Shown: positions 41,641 to 52,442 of the stretch, one piece after another | How positions within the stretch are numbered: the first letter of the stretch is position 1 | How the letters are laid out: every line of letters begins with the position of its first letter | Notes under the pieces: generated by a model | Databases searched by the model: none | Told to the model about the DNA's origin: nothing | The model's input: the letters and a program-made list of their open reading frames with translations, nothing else | Translations under genes and position numbers: made by a program | NCBI RefSeq assembly: GCF_002079305.1 | Contig: NZ_CP015039.1 | Coordinates: forward strand, 1,447,501-1,511,500 | Source of the DNA: Rhodovulum sp. P5 | GTDB taxonomy: Bacteria > Pseudomonadota > Alphaproteobacteria > Rhodobacterales > Rhodobacteraceae | Length of the DNA: 64,000 bases | Direction of reading: 5' to 3'

Positions 41641-41844
41641 ATGTCCAAGACGGCTCGGATCGTGATTCTCGTGGCGTGTTGCCTTGGCATTTCCGGCTGC
41701 GGCGGCGGCCCCCGCCAGAACACCCAGGTCAGGACTACGACGATCGGTCAGGAATTGTCCGACCTTCAGGCGGCGCATGCCGAAGGTGCGATCTCGGATC
41801 GGGAATATGAAAAGATGCGTGCGAAGATCCTGAAAGGCAACTGA
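41641..41844 (+). CDS. Small lipoprotein with SHOCT-like motif
   Basis: A 67-residue protein: a lipobox signal (VACCLGISGC) followed by GQELSDLQAAHAEGAISDREYEKMRAKIL, the short SHOCT helix found at the ends of many small proteins. It should be a membrane-anchored lipoprotein of unknown role. AAAGGGG precedes the ATG. Confidence 0.85.
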   Translation: MSKTARIVILVACCLGISGCGGGPRQNTQVRTTTIGQELSDLQAAHAEGAISDREYEKMRAKILKGN

Positions 41845-41862
41845 GGCACGACACGGCCGTAC

Positions 41863-42561
41863 TCAGCCCCCCAGGCCAAGCCTGTCCTGCAACTGCCGCA
41901 TACAGGCCCGGTCGGCATCGTCATAATCCGCACTCCGCGACTTGAACAGCGTCGCCTGACTGCGGTGGATCAGACCGTCGGACAGAATTTTCAGGTGGTT
42001 CGCCCGCAGCGTTTCGCCGGTGGAGGTGATGTCGGCAATCGCCTCTGCCGTCAGGTTTTTCACCGTGCCTTCGGTCGCGCCCTGGCTGTCGACAAGCTGA
42101 TAGTCGGCCACACCCGCACTGCGCAAAAACTCCCGCACCAGCCGGTGGTACTTCGTTGCGATGCGCAAACGATGCCCATGCGCCGCCCGGAACGCCGCCG
42201 CTGCAGCGTCGAGATCGTCGAGCGTTTCCACATCCGCCCAGAACCGCGGCACCGCGATGATCAGGTCCGCATGGCCAAAACCCATGGGGGCGAGTTCGGC
42301 GACGCGGGCCTCCCAGTCCGCGATACGCTCGCGCACCAGATCGGACCCGGTCACACCCAGATGGATACGGCCCGCCGCCAGTTCGCGCGGAATTTCCCCC
42401 GCCGACAGCAGGACCAGTTCAACGCCTTCGACGCCCTCGACCGCGCCGGAATATTCCCGGTCGGACCCGGTGCGGCGCACCTCGATCCCGCGTTCGGCGA
42501 ACCAGTCGAAGGTCTTTTCCATCAGCCGCCCCTTGGACGGCACGCCCAGTTTCAGCGTCAT
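41863..42561 (-). CDS. hisG: ATP phosphoribosyltransferase, short form
   Basis: A 232-residue short-form HisG: LKLGVPSKGRLMEKTFDWFAERGIEV, LGVTGSDLV, and GATEGTVKNLTAEAIADITSTGETLRANHLK. Short HisG catalyses the first step of histidine synthesis only with HisZ, whose gene overlaps it by 4 bp upstream. Confidence 0.95.
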   Translation of the reverse strand: MTLKLGVPSKGRLMEKTFDWFAERGIEVRRTGSDREYSGAVEGVEGVELVLLSAGEIPRELAAGRIHLGVTGSDLVRERIADWEARVAELAPMGFGHADLIIAVPRFWADVETLDDLDAAAAAFRAAHGHRLRIATKYHRLVREFLRSAGVADYQLVDSQGATEGTVKNLTAEAIADITSTGETLRANHLKILSDGLIHRSQATLFKSRSADYDDADRACMRQLQDRLGLGG

Positions 42562-43667
42562 CGGGCGCCCTCCCCGGTCAGCGCAAGGACAAGTTCGGGG
42601 CGCACGACACCCCCCACCGCCGGAACCTCTGCCCCCCCGCCAAGGATACGGGTCAGCGCGTCATAGCGCCCACCACTGGCCACCGGCGGCAGATCCGGGC
42701 GCCCCTCGGCATAGAACCCGAAAACGAAGCCGTCGTAATATTCCATCGTCGTCCGGCCATAGCTTGCCTCGAAATCGAGAAGATCGACATCGACCCCTTG
42801 TGCCGACAGTGCCTCAAGCCGGGCCTGCATCCGGTCGACCGCGGGCTGGATCGCAGGCAGGTCGACGGCCAGGTCGCGCAGGTGTTGCAGGGCATTGGCG
42901 CAGGTTTCGCGCAGGGACAGCAGGTCGTCCAGCATGTCCACCTCGGCCGAGGAAATCGGCGGCTCCCCAGCATCGGCCGCCAGTGCCTGCAGCCGCGCCG
43001 CCACATCCTGACGGGAGCGCAGACCGATCTCGGGCCCCGCCGCGTCGAGGATGGCATCGGCCCCGTGCCGCTCCAGATCAGCCAGCAGGCGCTTGCGCGC
43101 CTCGGGCAGCGGCGCGCGGCCACCGAAGCGATCCAAGAGCGCGCGGAACCGGAATGGCCGCCACAGATGGCGCTTCAACGCGGCCTTGCGCTTGTCGGTG
43201 GTCGACAGCCCCTCCACCGCGGCCAGCAGCAACCCGATATCGCCGGTCGCCGCCCGCAGGTCCAAGGGCGACAGGACCTCCGTGAACAGGGCAAAGACCT
43301 CTGCATCGGCAGCGGCGGGATCGACCCCGTCGAAGATCTCAAACCCCACCTGAACATATTCGTTGGCCCGGGCCGAATCCCGTTCCTGCCGCCGAAAGAC
43401 CTCTCCGATATAGGTATAGCGCGCAGGCGCGGCGCCGCTTTCCATGTGCATCCGCGCCACCGGCACGGTGAAATCCGGGCGCAGCATCTGTTCGCCCCGC
43501 AGCGCGTCCGAGGTCACATAGGCCCGCCCGCGGATGTCCTCTCCGTAAAGGTCCAGCAGCGCCTCGGCCGGTTGCAGGATCGCGGTCTGCACCGGCACCG
43601 CCCCGGCCGTGCGAAAGAAGGCATGCAGGCGGTCGGCCTGTGCGAGGATATCGGCCTTGGATGCCAT
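42558..43667 (-). CDS. hisZ: ATP phosphoribosyltransferase regulatory subunit
   Basis: A 369-residue HisS-like paralogue: RPDFTVPVARMHMESGAAPARYTYIGEVFRRQERDSARANEYVQVGFEIFDG shows class II synthetase motif 2-like features without full catalytic competence. It is required by short-form HisG for activity and His feedback. The chosen start MASKADILAQADRL (43667) lies 4 bp from the hisS stop. Order is hisS-hisZ-hisG. Confidence 0.92.
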   Translation of the reverse strand: MASKADILAQADRLHAFFRTAGAVPVQTAILQPAEALLDLYGEDIRGRAYVTSDALRGEQMLRPDFTVPVARMHMESGAAPARYTYIGEVFRRQERDSARANEYVQVGFEIFDGVDPAAADAEVFALFTEVLSPLDLRAATGDIGLLLAAVEGLSTTDKRKAALKRHLWRPFRFRALLDRFGGRAPLPEARKRLLADLERHGADAILDAAGPEIGLRSRQDVAARLQALAADAGEPPISSAEVDMLDDLLSLRETCANALQHLRDLAVDLPAIQPAVDRMQARLEALSAQGVDVDLLDFEASYGRTTMEYYDGFVFGFYAEGRPDLPPVASGGRYDALTRILGGGAEVPAVGGVVRPELVLALTGEGAR

Positions 43668-43671
43668 TGGG

Positions 43672-45306
43672 TCAGTCCTCGTATGTCGCCAGCAGGCGCT
43701 TGACCTCGGCCACCAGGTCGGCGCGCGGCGCCTCGAACTGGGCGGGCTGGGATTTCCATTCCTCAAGGCTGGCGCTTTCGGCGATCTTCGCACCCAGGAT
43801 CAGGTCCTTGATCTGGACGACCCCGCGCTCGGCCTCATCAGTGCCTTGAATGATGGCGACGGGCGATTGCCGCTTGTCGGCGTATTTCAACTGATTGCCG
43901 AAGTTCTTGGGGTTGCCGAGGTAAACCTCCGCCCGGATCCCTTCGGCGCGCAACTCGCCCACCATCTTCTGATAGTCCGCCATCCGGTCGCGATCCATCA
44001 CCGTCACGATCACCGGGCCCGGCATCTTGCCCCCGACGCGCCCCTTGGCGCGCAGCGCGGCCAGCAGCCGGTCAACCCCGATGGAAACGCCCGTTGCCGG
44101 CACGGCCTGCCCGGTGAAGCGCTTGACCAGATCGTCATAACGCCCGCCCCCGGCGACCGAACCGAATTGCCGCGGGCGGCCCTTTTCGTCGAGGATTTCA
44201 AAGGTCAGTTCCGCCTCGAACACCGGACCGGTGTAATAGCCGAGACCGCGGACAACAGAGGGGTCGAGGCGGATTCGATCGGCGAAATAACCTTGTTCGG
44301 AGCAAAGGTTGGCGATTTCCCGGAGTTCAGCAACCCCCTCTTTGCCAGAGGCTGAAGTCTGAACCAAGGTAGTCAAGTGTTCTAGAACGGCGCTATTCCA
44401 AACCTCATATTCAAGCGAATCTTGCTCGTTTCCTGCCGGATCAAAGGATCGCCCCTTCCCCTTGCGTGCAGCGTCTGAAAAGACATCCACGGCAAGGCCA
44501 CCCGCCCTTTTCGCGGATTGTGCCAGTTCCGTTTCGACGATGCTTTTCGCCGAAACGAACCCCATCACGACTTCAGCCTGCGCCTCCGACAGTTTCGCCC
44601 CTTCGGTGAAATCGCCCGACTCGTCCTCACGCCCCTCGCCCAGAAGCGCACGCACGCCGCCCTCGCCCAGCCGGTCCAACTTGTCGATGGCACGCAGAAC
44701 GATCCCCCGCTCGTGCTCGAACTTCTCGGGGTCCGCGGGGTCCAGAACACCCGCCACCTCCATCACGCCGTTCAGGACCTTTCGGTTGTTGATCCGCACG
44801 ATGTAGTCGCCGCGGGGAATACCCACCGCCTCCAGCGCGTCCGACAGCATGGCGCAGACCTCGGCATCCGCCGCCACGCTTGCCGCGCCCACCGTGTCCG
44901 CATCGCATTGATAGAACTGGCGGAACCGCCCCGGCCCCGGCTTTTCGTTGCGCCAGACCGGCCCCATCGCGTAGCGGCGGTACGGCGTCGGCAGATCGTT
45001 GCGGAACTGCGCCGCCACACGGGCCAAGGGCGCGGTCAGGTCATAGCGGAGCGCAACCCAGTCGCTGTCTTCCTCCTGCCACGCGAACACGCCGGCATTG
45101 GGGCGGTCCACATCGGGCAGGTATTTGCCCAGCGCCTCTACCGTTTCTACGGCGGACGTTTCCAGCGGGTCGAAGCCATAGCGATGATATACCTCGGCGA
45201 TCTTGTCCAGCATCGCCTTGCGTTCGGTGACATCTGCGCCGAAATAGTCGCGAAAGCCCTTGGGCGTCTCGGCCTTGGGGCGCCGGGGTTTCTTGTCCTT
45301 GGCCAT
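43672..45306 (-). CDS. hisS: Histidyl-tRNA synthetase
   Basis: A 544-residue His[22 protein letters not shown], motif 2 ([25 protein letters not shown]), [13 protein letters not shown] and [11 protein letters not shown], then a C-terminal anticodon-binding domain. It is longer than bacterial HisRS of the E. coli type, with extra residues between motif 2 and the histidine motifs. The stretch around 44330-44450 has markedly lower GC than the rest of the gene. It heads the hisS-hisZ-hisG group. Confidence 0.95.
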   Translation of the reverse strand: MAKDKKPRRPKAETPKGFRDYFGADVTERKAMLDKIAEVYHRYGFDPLETSAVETVEALGKYLPDVDRPNAGVFAWQEEDSDWVALRYDLTAPLARVAAQFRNDLPTPYRRYAMGPVWRNEKPGPGRFRQFYQCDADTVGAASVAADAEVCAMLSDALEAVGIPRGDYIVRINNRKVLNGVMEVAGVLDPADPEKFEHERGIVLRAIDKLDRLGEGGVRALLGEGREDESGDFTEGAKLSEAQAEVVMGFVSAKSIVETELAQSAKRAGGLAVDVFSDAARKGKGRSFDPAGNEQDSLEYEVWNSAVLEHLTTLVQTSASGKEGVAELREIANLCSEQGYFADRIRLDPSVVRGLGYYTGPVFEAELTFEILDEKGRPRQFGSVAGGGRYDDLVKRFTGQAVPATGVSIGVDRLLAALRAKGRVGGKMPGPVIVTVMDRDRMADYQKMVGELRAEGIRAEVYLGNPKNFGNQLKYADKRQSPVAIIQGTDEAERGVVQIKDLILGAKIAESASLEEWKSQPAQFEAPRADLVAEVKRLLATYED

Positions 45307-45395
45307 CGGTTCTGTCGTCCCTGCCTCGCTGTCCGCGCGGGGTCTAGCCGAAGGGGGGCCGGGGGGCAAGGCGACTGACATGCACGGAGACAGAG

Positions 45396-45608
45396 ATGAC
45401 CGACGACGACGAACTGACCGCGCTGGAAGAGCGCATCGCCCATCTTGTCGCAGAGGCGGACACGCTGTCGGACGAACTGGCCCGGCAGGCGCGTGAGATC
45501 GAAGGCCTCCGCCGGCAGGTCAGGATGCTCTTGGAGCGGGAGGCGGAGCGGGAATACGAGGAAGGCGGGTCGGTCCCCCTGGGCGACAGCAAGCCGCCGC
45601 ATTGGTAA
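45396..45608 (+). CDS. slyX: SlyX family protein
   Basis: A 70-residue coiled-coil protein: [42 protein letters not shown], ending SKPPHW, the typical SlyX C terminus. Function unclear. It is divergent from hisS. Confidence 0.9.
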   Translation: MTDDDELTALEERIAHLVAEADTLSDELARQAREIEGLRRQVRMLLEREAEREYEEGGSVPLGDSKPPHW

Positions 45609-45651
45609 CGCCCCTGCCCCAGGGCGCGCGGGACGGTGGGAATCGCGCCGT

Positions 45652-45677
45652 GGGTATTTTCACCAAGAAGAAGGGGC
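45652..45677 (-). repeat. 26-bp intergenic repeat, copy 2
   Basis: The inverted copy of 246-271, sharing 23 of 26 bases. It lies between the convergent slyX and dnaE ends, which parallels the position of copy 1. Confidence 0.6.
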
Positions 45678-45681
45678 GGGC

Positions 45682-48600
45682 TCAGAAATCCTCCACCGTC
45701 AGAACACCGGGCAGGGATTTCAGCGCGCCCTTGATCTGCGGGGTCACCGGGTAGCTTTCCCCCAGCCCCATCTCGACCTCGCCCGGCAGGTCGGGGGCCA
45801 TCAGGCAGAGCTGCACCGGGCCACGCCCGCGCAGCCCCGTTTCCCCCTTCGCCCGGTCGAGCAGGCCCGAGACGGCGGCTACGGCCGAGGGATCCTCGAC
45901 AAAGATCTTCAGCCCCGCAGCCCCGGCATCGGCCACGACCGTATCGACCGGCTGAACCGAACGGGCCAAGAGTTTCAACTGGTCGTTCTCCATCGTCGCT
46001 TCCACTTGCAGGACGACGTTCATCCCGGCCTCCAGATGGTCGCGGGCAGCCTCCAGCACGTCGGAGAACAGCGTCACCTCGAACAGCCCCGTCGGGTCGG
46101 ACAGTTGCGCGAAGGCAAAGCGGTTGCCCTTGGCCGACTTCCGCTCCTGCCGGCCGGCGACCGCCCCCGCCATGCGCGCGACGATGGCATTGGATTTGGC
46201 CGCTTCCTCCACCTCGGTCTTGGTCATGACCTTCTTGCGTTTCAACGCGGCCATGTAGTCGTCAAGCGGATGGCCCGAGAGGTAGAAGCCGACCGCCTTC
46301 TGCTCTTCGGCCAGCCGTTCGTTGGGCAGCCAGTCCACGACCGGGGAAAGCCGCGGCTCCGGCAGGTCGGCGCCGGCCTCGCCGAACAACGACACCTGCG
46401 CGGACCCGCGCTGGTCATGGATCGCGGCGGAATAGGCCACGAGGGCATCGAGACTGTCAAACACCCGGCGGCGATTGGGGTCGAGTTCGTCGAACGCCCC
46501 GGCACGGGCCAGCATTTCCAGCGGGCGCTTGCCGATCTGCTTCATGTCGACCCGGCGGGCAAAATCGAAAAGCGTCGCAAAGGGTTTGTCACCGCGCCCC
46601 TGAACGATCAGCTTCATTGCCTCCACGCCCACGTTTTTCAGCGCGCCCAGCGCATAGACCAGTCGGCCTTCGGCCACGCCGAACATCGCGCCAGAGCGGT
46701 TCACGCAAGGTGGCACGATCTCGATCTTCAGGCCCCGGCGGACTTCCTCGGCATAGACGGCGAGTTTCTCGGTCAGGTGGAGATCGCAGTTCATCACGCC
46801 GGCCATGAACTCCACCGGGTGGTTGGCCTTGAGCCATGCGGTCTGATAGCTGACCACGGCATAGGCCGCGGCGTGGGATTTGTTGAACCCGTAATTGGCG
46901 AATTTCTCCAGAAGGTCGAACACCTCGCTCGCCTTCTTGGCATCGACGCCGTTTTCCGCGGCCCCCTTTTCGAATTTGGGCCGCTCGGCGTCCATCGCCT
47001 CCTTGATCTTCTTGCCCATGGCGCGGCGCAGCAGGTCAGCGCCGCCAAGGCTGTAGCCCGCCATGACCTGTGCGATCTGCATCACCTGTTCCTGGTAGAC
47101 GATGATGCCCTGGGTTTCCTCCAGGATATGGTCGATCAGCGGATGGACCGAGGCGCGCGCCTTCAGCCCGTTCTTCACCTCGCAATAGGTCGGGATGTTT
47201 TCCATCGGGCCGGGGCGGTAAAGGGCCACCAGCGCCACGATATCCTCGATGCAGGTGGGCTTCATCCGGCGCAGCGCGTCCATCATGCCCGAACTTTCAA
47301 CCTGGAACACGGCGACCGTTTTCGCGCTGGCGTACAGCTCGTAGGTCGCCTCGTCATCCAGCGGGATATGCCCGATCTCGTTTTCCGCGCCTTCGGCGGG
47401 GTCGTAGATCCGGGTGCCGTCCGCCGCTTCGTGCAGGTTGCGCCCGCCGCCAAGGATCAGGTCGATGGCGTTCTGGATCACCGTCAGCGTTTTCAGACCG
47501 AGGAAGTCGAATTTGACAAGACCCGCCTGTTCGACCCATTTCATGTTGAACTGCGTGGCCGGCATGTCCGACCGCGGATCCTGATAAAGCGGGACGAGTT
47601 CGTCCAGCGGGCGGTCGCCGATCACCACGCCCGCGGCATGCGTGGAGGCATTCCTCAGCAGGCCCTCGACCTGCTGCCCATAGGTCAGCAACCGGTCCAC
47701 GACCTCTTCGCTGCGGGCGGCCTCGCGCAGGCGCGGCTCTTCCTCCAGCGCCTTGGTGATGGACACCGGCTTGACGCCCTCGACCGGGATCAGCTTCGAC
47801 AGCTTGTCGACCTGTCCATAGGGCATCTGCAAGACGCGCCCCACATCGCGCACCGCGGCCTTGGACAGAAGCGCGCCGAAGGTGATGATCTGCGCGACCT
47901 TTTCCCGTCCATACTTGCGCTGGACGTATTCGATCACCTCCTCCCGGCGATCCATGCAGAAATCGATGTCGAAGTCGGGCATGCTGACCCGTTCGGGGTT
48001 CAGGAACCGTTCGAACAGCAGCGAATAGCGCAGCGGGTCAAGGTCGGTGATCGTCAGCGCATAGGCCACAAGACTGCCCGCCCCCGAGCCACGGCCCGGC
48101 CCCACCGGGATGTCATGCTCCTTGGCCCATTTGATGAAGTCGGCAACGATCAGGAAGTAGCCCGGGAATCCCATCGACTCGATGATGCCGAGTTCGAAGT
48201 CGAGCCGTTTCTCATAGTCCTCGACCGGCGCGGCATGGGGGATCACAGCCAGACGCGCGACCAGCCCCTCCTTCGCCTGCCGCCGCAATTCCTCCACCTC
48301 GTCTTCGGCAAAGCGCGGCAGGATCGGCTTGCGCCTGTCCGCCTTGAACGCACAGCGGCGCGCGATCTCGATGGTGTTGTCCAGCGCCTCTGGCAGGTCG
48401 GCAAAGAGCGCCGCCATTTCCTCGGGCGTCTTGAAATAGTGCTGCGGCGTCAGGCGGCGGCGCGGGTCGGCCTGATCGACATAGGCCCCTTCGGCGATGC
48501 AGATCAGGGCATCATGCGCCTCGTACATCTCGGTCTTCGGGAAATAGACATCGTTGGTGGCCACCAGAGGCAGGTCCATCGCATAGGCCATCTCCACATG

Positions 48601-49181
48601 GCCGCGCTCGGTGGCCGCTTCCGCCTCGGTCGGCTGCCCGCCCTCTCCGGGATGGCGCTGCAACTCGACATAAAGCCGTGTCGGAAAGGACGCCGCAAGC
48701 CGCGCCATCAGGGCCTCGGCCTTGGGGCGCTGACCGGCCTGCAATAGGCGCCCCACGGGGCCATCCGGCCCGCCGGTCAGACAGATCAGGCCGTCACTGT
48801 GCCGGTCCAGTTCCTCCAGCGTGACCTGTGGCAAGGCTCCGTGCTTGTCCACGTAGAGGCATGAGTTCAGCTTCATCAGGTTGCCATAGCCGGCCTCGTT
48901 CTGCGCCAGCAGCACGACCGGCGCGGGGGGCGTGCCCGCTCTCCCTGCGGCGCGGGATCATAGGCCAGATCGACCTGGCACCCGATGATTGGCTGCACGC
49001 CTGCGCCGCTGGCCAGCACCGAGAACTCCAGCGCGCAGAACATGTTGTTGGTATCGGTCACCGCCACGGCCGGCATGCCTGCGGCACGGCAAAGGTCGGG
49101 CAGTTTCTTGACGCGCACCGCGCCTTCCAGGAGCGAGTATTCGGTGTGCAGGCGAAGATGAATGAATCGGGGGGCAGCCAT
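45682..49181 (-). CDS. dnaE: DNA polymerase III alpha subunit, frameshifted in this assembly
   Basis: The replicative polymerase. The N terminus (49181 down) has the PHP-domain start IHLRLHTEYSLLEGAVRVKKL. The main frame contains the active site PDFDIDFCMDRREEVIEYV and ends VLTVEDF. Near 48925-48930 the frame shifts in a run of six C (minus strand); seven C would join QVDLAYDPAPQGERARPP to APVVLLAQNEAGYGNLMKL in one protein of about 1,165 residues. DnaE is normally essential, so a missing base in the sequence is the likely cause rather than a broken gene. Confidence 0.93.
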
Positions 49182-49219
49182 TGGATCAGGCTAACCGCAG
49201 GGCCCGGCAGACGGAAGTG

Positions 49220-49597
49220 TCAGACGCCCTGCGCCATGAACTCAAGGCGATTTCCGAACGGATCGTCGACATAGAATCGCTGCACCCCGGGAAGCGCATC
49301 GTCCCATCGGGGCTGGTGTCCGGCATGCGCCAGTCTTTCTGCCAGTGCAGGCAGGCCCGTCACCAGAAACGCGGGATGCGCCTTTCGTGCCGGGCGAAAC
49401 GCCGTCTCGACCCCAAGATGCAGGCGCAGATCTCCGTTTGCGAACCAGACGCCCCCACGACCGGCGAGCGGTTCAGGCTTCGCCTCATCGGCAAGCCCAA
49501 GCAGGTCGCCGTAAAAGCGCCGTGCCTCGTCTTCACGCCCCTCGGGCATCGCCAGTTGGACGTGGTGCAGGGCGTAGGGCATGAATTGGGGTCTCAT
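49220..49597 (-). CDS. VOC (glyoxalase-like) family protein
   Basis: A roughly 125-residue protein: YALHHVQLAMPEGREDEARRFYGDLLGLADEAKP, then VWFANGDLRLHLGVE, and RFYVDDPFGNRLEFMAQ, the repeated betaalphabeta units of glyoxalase/bleomycin-resistance folds with metal-ligand His and Glu. ATG at 49597 (with AGAGG) or 49582. It reads toward the dnaE start and is divergent from the ABC transporter. Confidence 0.85.
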   Translation of the reverse strand: MRPQFMPYALHHVQLAMPEGREDEARRFYGDLLGLADEAKPEPLAGRGGVWFANGDLRLHLGVETAFRPARKAHPAFLVTGLPALAERLAHAGHQPRWDDALPGVQRFYVDDPFGNRLEFMAQGV

Positions 49598-49823
49598 GTG
49601 CCGGACCTCTGCGAACGGAACGTCGTCGTCAGGGTATGCATCGAACGGATGGCCGTCAAAGACCGGAACGGCCGCGACATCGCAGCGCCAAGAAATCAGG
49701 CATCCGCCGAATGATTGAGCCGAAACCGCGCCGATCACGACCGGACATGATTGCCGCGGACCGCGGGACCGGTTTACACAAACGAGGAAAGTCCTGACCG
49801 CGTCCACAGGGGGCAGAGCCCGT

Positions 49824-51344
49824 TTGACAACGCTTCTGACAGTCGAGGGCCTGACCAAGGCCTATCCCGGGGTGGTCGCAAACGATCACGTCACCTTCGA
49901 TATCGCCGAGGGCGAAGTGCATGCGCTGTTGGGCGAAAACGGCGCGGGCAAGTCGACGCTGGTCAAGATGATCTACGGGCTGGTGCAACCCGATACCGGC
50001 CATATGACCCTGCGCGGGACAGCCTATGCCCCCGAGGAGCCGAGCGCCGCACGCCGGGCCGGCGTGGCGATGGTGTTTCAGCATTTCTCTCTTTTCGATG
50101 CGCTGAGCGTGGCCGAGAACATCGCGCTGGGGATGGAGCATCCGCCGAAGATGCGCCACCTTGCCCGGCAAATCCGAGAGGTGAGCGAAACATACGGCCT
50201 GCCGCTTGCCCCCGACCGGCTGGTGGGAGAGCTTTCCGCAGGGGAGCGGCAGCGGGTCGAGATCATTCGCTGCCTGTTGCAGGACCCCAAACTCCTGATC
50301 ATGGACGAACCGACCAGCGTTCTGACCCCGCAAGAGGTCGAGATCCTGTTCACGACCCTGCGCAAGTTGTCGGGTGAGGGGACCGCGATCCTCTACATCT
50401 CGCACAAGTTGGAAGAAATCCGGACGCTGTGCGACCGGGCCACGATTCTGCGGATGGGCAAGGTCGTCGACAGTTGCAACCCGCGAGAGAAAACCGCCGC
50501 GGAACTGGCCGAGATGATGGTCGGCACCAAGCTGACCGCGCCGGCCCGCACCAGCGGCGAGATGGGCGATATCGTGCTGGAGGTCTCGGGTCTTTCCCTG
50601 CCCTCTCACACGCCATTCGGGACCAGCCTGCGCAACATCTCCTTCTCGGTCCGCGCGGGCGAAATTCTCGGGGTCGGGGGTGTGGCGGGCAACGGTCAGG
50701 ACGAGTTGCTGGATGCGCTGTCGGGCGAGGCGCCGGTCACGCCCGAGGCGGTCAAGCTGCACGGCGCCGCCATCGGTCATCTGGATCCTAGCCGCCGGCG
50801 CCATATCGCGGTGCTTGCCGCGCCCGAGGAACGGCTGGGCCATGCCGCCGCCCCGGATATGAGCCTGACCGAAAACGCCATGCTGACCGCGGCGATCCGC
50901 GAAGGTCTGGCCGCGCGCGGGTTCCTGAAATGGCCCGCCGCAAAGGCCTTTGCCGAAAAGGTCATCCATGCCTTCGACGTGCGCACACCGGGGCCCGGCA
51001 ATGCGGCGCGGTCGCTGTCGGGCGGAAACCTGCAGAAGTTCGTCATCGGGCGAGAGGTCTTGCAGCGGCCAGAGGTTCTGGTCGTCAATCAGCCGACATG
51101 GGGCGTCGATGCCTCTGCCGCCGCGTCGATCCGCCAGTCCCTGATGGATCTGGCCGAGGCCGGAACGGCCGTCGTCGTGATCAGCCAGGATCTTGATGAA
51201 TTGATGGAAATCTCCGACCGCTTCGCCGCGCTGAACGAAGGCCGCCTGTCGCCGCCCCGGCCCGCCAAGGGGCTGACGATGGAAGAGATCGGCCTGATGA
51301 TGGGCGGCGCCCATGACATGGAGGTTGCCCATGTGGCCGAGTAA
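49824..51344 (+). CDS. BMP-type nucleoside ABC transporter, ATP-binding protein
   Basis: A 506-residue twin ABC protein. The first half has GENGAGKSTLVKMI (Walker A), LSAGERQRVEI (signature) and LLIMDEPTS (Walker B). The second half is divergent (GVGGVAGNGQDELLDAL; LSGGNLQKFVIGREV; VLVVNQPTWGVD), as in sugar/nucleoside ATPases whose second site is degenerate. TTG start at 49824. It heads an operon with two permeases and a BMP-type binding protein. Confidence 0.92.
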   Translation: MTTLLTVEGLTKAYPGVVANDHVTFDIAEGEVHALLGENGAGKSTLVKMIYGLVQPDTGHMTLRGTAYAPEEPSAARRAGVAMVFQHFSLFDALSVAENIALGMEHPPKMRHLARQIREVSETYGLPLAPDRLVGELSAGERQRVEIIRCLLQDPKLLIMDEPTSVLTPQEVEILFTTLRKLSGEGTAILYISHKLEEIRTLCDRATILRMGKVVDSCNPREKTAAELAEMMVGTKLTAPARTSGEMGDIVLEVSGLSLPSHTPFGTSLRNISFSVRAGEILGVGGVAGNGQDELLDALSGEAPVTPEAVKLHGAAIGHLDPSRRRHIAVLAAPEERLGHAAAPDMSLTENAMLTAAIREGLAARGFLKWPAAKAFAEKVIHAFDVRTPGPGNAARSLSGGNLQKFVIGREVLQRPEVLVVNQPTWGVDASAAASIRQSLMDLAEAGTAVVVISQDLDELMEISDRFAALNEGRLSPPRPAKGLTMEEIGLMMGGAHDMEVAHVAE

Positions 51345-51356
51345 GGGGGACCGCGC

Positions 51357-52442
51357 ATGATCCGGCTTGAAAAACGCCCCCAGCCCTCGCGCCTGTGGAC
51401 GGTGGCCACGCCCCTGCTTGCCGTGGCGCTGACCATGATTGCCGGGGGGCTGCTGTTTGCCGCGCTGGGAAAGGACCCCTTCGCCGCGATCCGCACGATC
51501 TTCTGGGACCCGCTGTTTCACGAACAGTTCGCCAGCTATTCGCGCCCGCAACTGCTGGTGAAGGCCGGGCCGCTGATCCTGATCGCGATCGGCCTGTCGC
51601 TGGGCTTCCGTGCCGGCATCTGGAACATCGGGGCAGAGGGACAGTACATCATGGGCGCGCTTGCGGGCGCGGGCGTTGCGCTGGCGCTTTACCCGCTGGA
51701 TGCGTGGTTCCTGTTCCCGCTGATGGTGATCGCCGGGGGCCTTGGCGGCTGGGCGTGGGCGATGATCCCGGCGCTTTTGAAAACACGCTTCCGAACGAAC
51801 GAGATCCTCGTCTCCCTACTGCTGGTCTATGTGGCGGAACAGATCCTCGCCTCGATGTCCGTCGGGCTGATGCGCAATCCCGACGGCAATGGCTTTCCGG
51901 GCAGCCGCAATCTTCAGCAATATCCTTCCGCCGCGAACCTTGAACTGGTCGAGGGCACGGGGATGCATTGGGGCGTGGTCGCGGCCTTCATCGCGGTCAT
52001 CGCGGCCTATGTGCTGCTGAACCGGCACATGCTGGGGTTCCAGATCAAGCTGACGGGCCAGTCGCCCCGCGCCGCGCGCTTCGCGGGCGTCAATCCGAAC
52101 CGGCTGATCCTGTTCTGCCTTGGGGCGTCGGGCGCTCTGGCCGGGATGGCGGGGCTCTTCGAGGTTGCCGGGCCCGCCGGGCAGGTCAGCATCGACTTCA
52201 ACCAGGGCTATGGCTTTACCGCGATCATCGTGGCCTTTCTGGGCCGCCTTCATCCCGTCGGCATCCTGCTGGCGGGGCTGTTGATGGCGTTGACCTATAT
52301 CGGCGGGGAACTGGCGCAATTCATGCTGGGCCTGCCCGCCGCCGCGATCCAGGCGTTTCAGGGGATGCTGTTGTTCTTCCTGCTGGGGGTCGATGTCCTG
52401 ACGAATTTCCGCATCCGGCTGGGCCGGAGGGAGGTCGCCTGA
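51357..52442 (+). CDS. BMP-type nucleoside ABC transporter, permease 1
   Basis: A 361-residue permease with about eight to ten helices; IAIGLSLGFRAGIWNIGAEGQYIMGAL and the cytoplasmic loop GFQIKLTGQSPRAARFAGVNPNRLI are the family EAA-like features. It lies 12 bp after the ATPase gene. Confidence 0.93.
   Translation: MIRLEKRPQPSRLWTVATPLLAVALTMIAGGLLFAALGKDPFAAIRTIFWDPLFHEQFASYSRPQLLVKAGPLILIAIGLSLGFRAGIWNIGAEGQYIMGALAGAGVALALYPLDAWFLFPLMVIAGGLGGWAWAMIPALLKTRFRTNEILVSLLLVYVAEQILASMSVGLMRNPDGNGFPGSRNLQQYPSAANLELVEGTGMHWGVVAAFIAVIAAYVLLNRHMLGFQIKLTGQSPRAARFAGVNPNRLILFCLGASGALAGMAGLFEVAGPAGQVSIDFNQGYGFTAIIVAFLGRLHPVGILLAGLLMALTYIGGELAQFMLGLPAAAIQAFQGMLLFFLLGVDVLTNFRIRLGRREVA

Noticed and set aside
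45445..48747. Plus-strand open frame of about 1,100 residues.
   Set aside because: It is the antisense of dnaE. Translation is His/Arg/Gln-rich without known motifs, as expected for antisense of high-GC genes.
48920..48935. Programmed frameshift in dnaE.
   Set aside because: No slippery heptamer-plus-pseudoknot context; DnaE is not known for recoding in this group. A missing C in the run is simpler.
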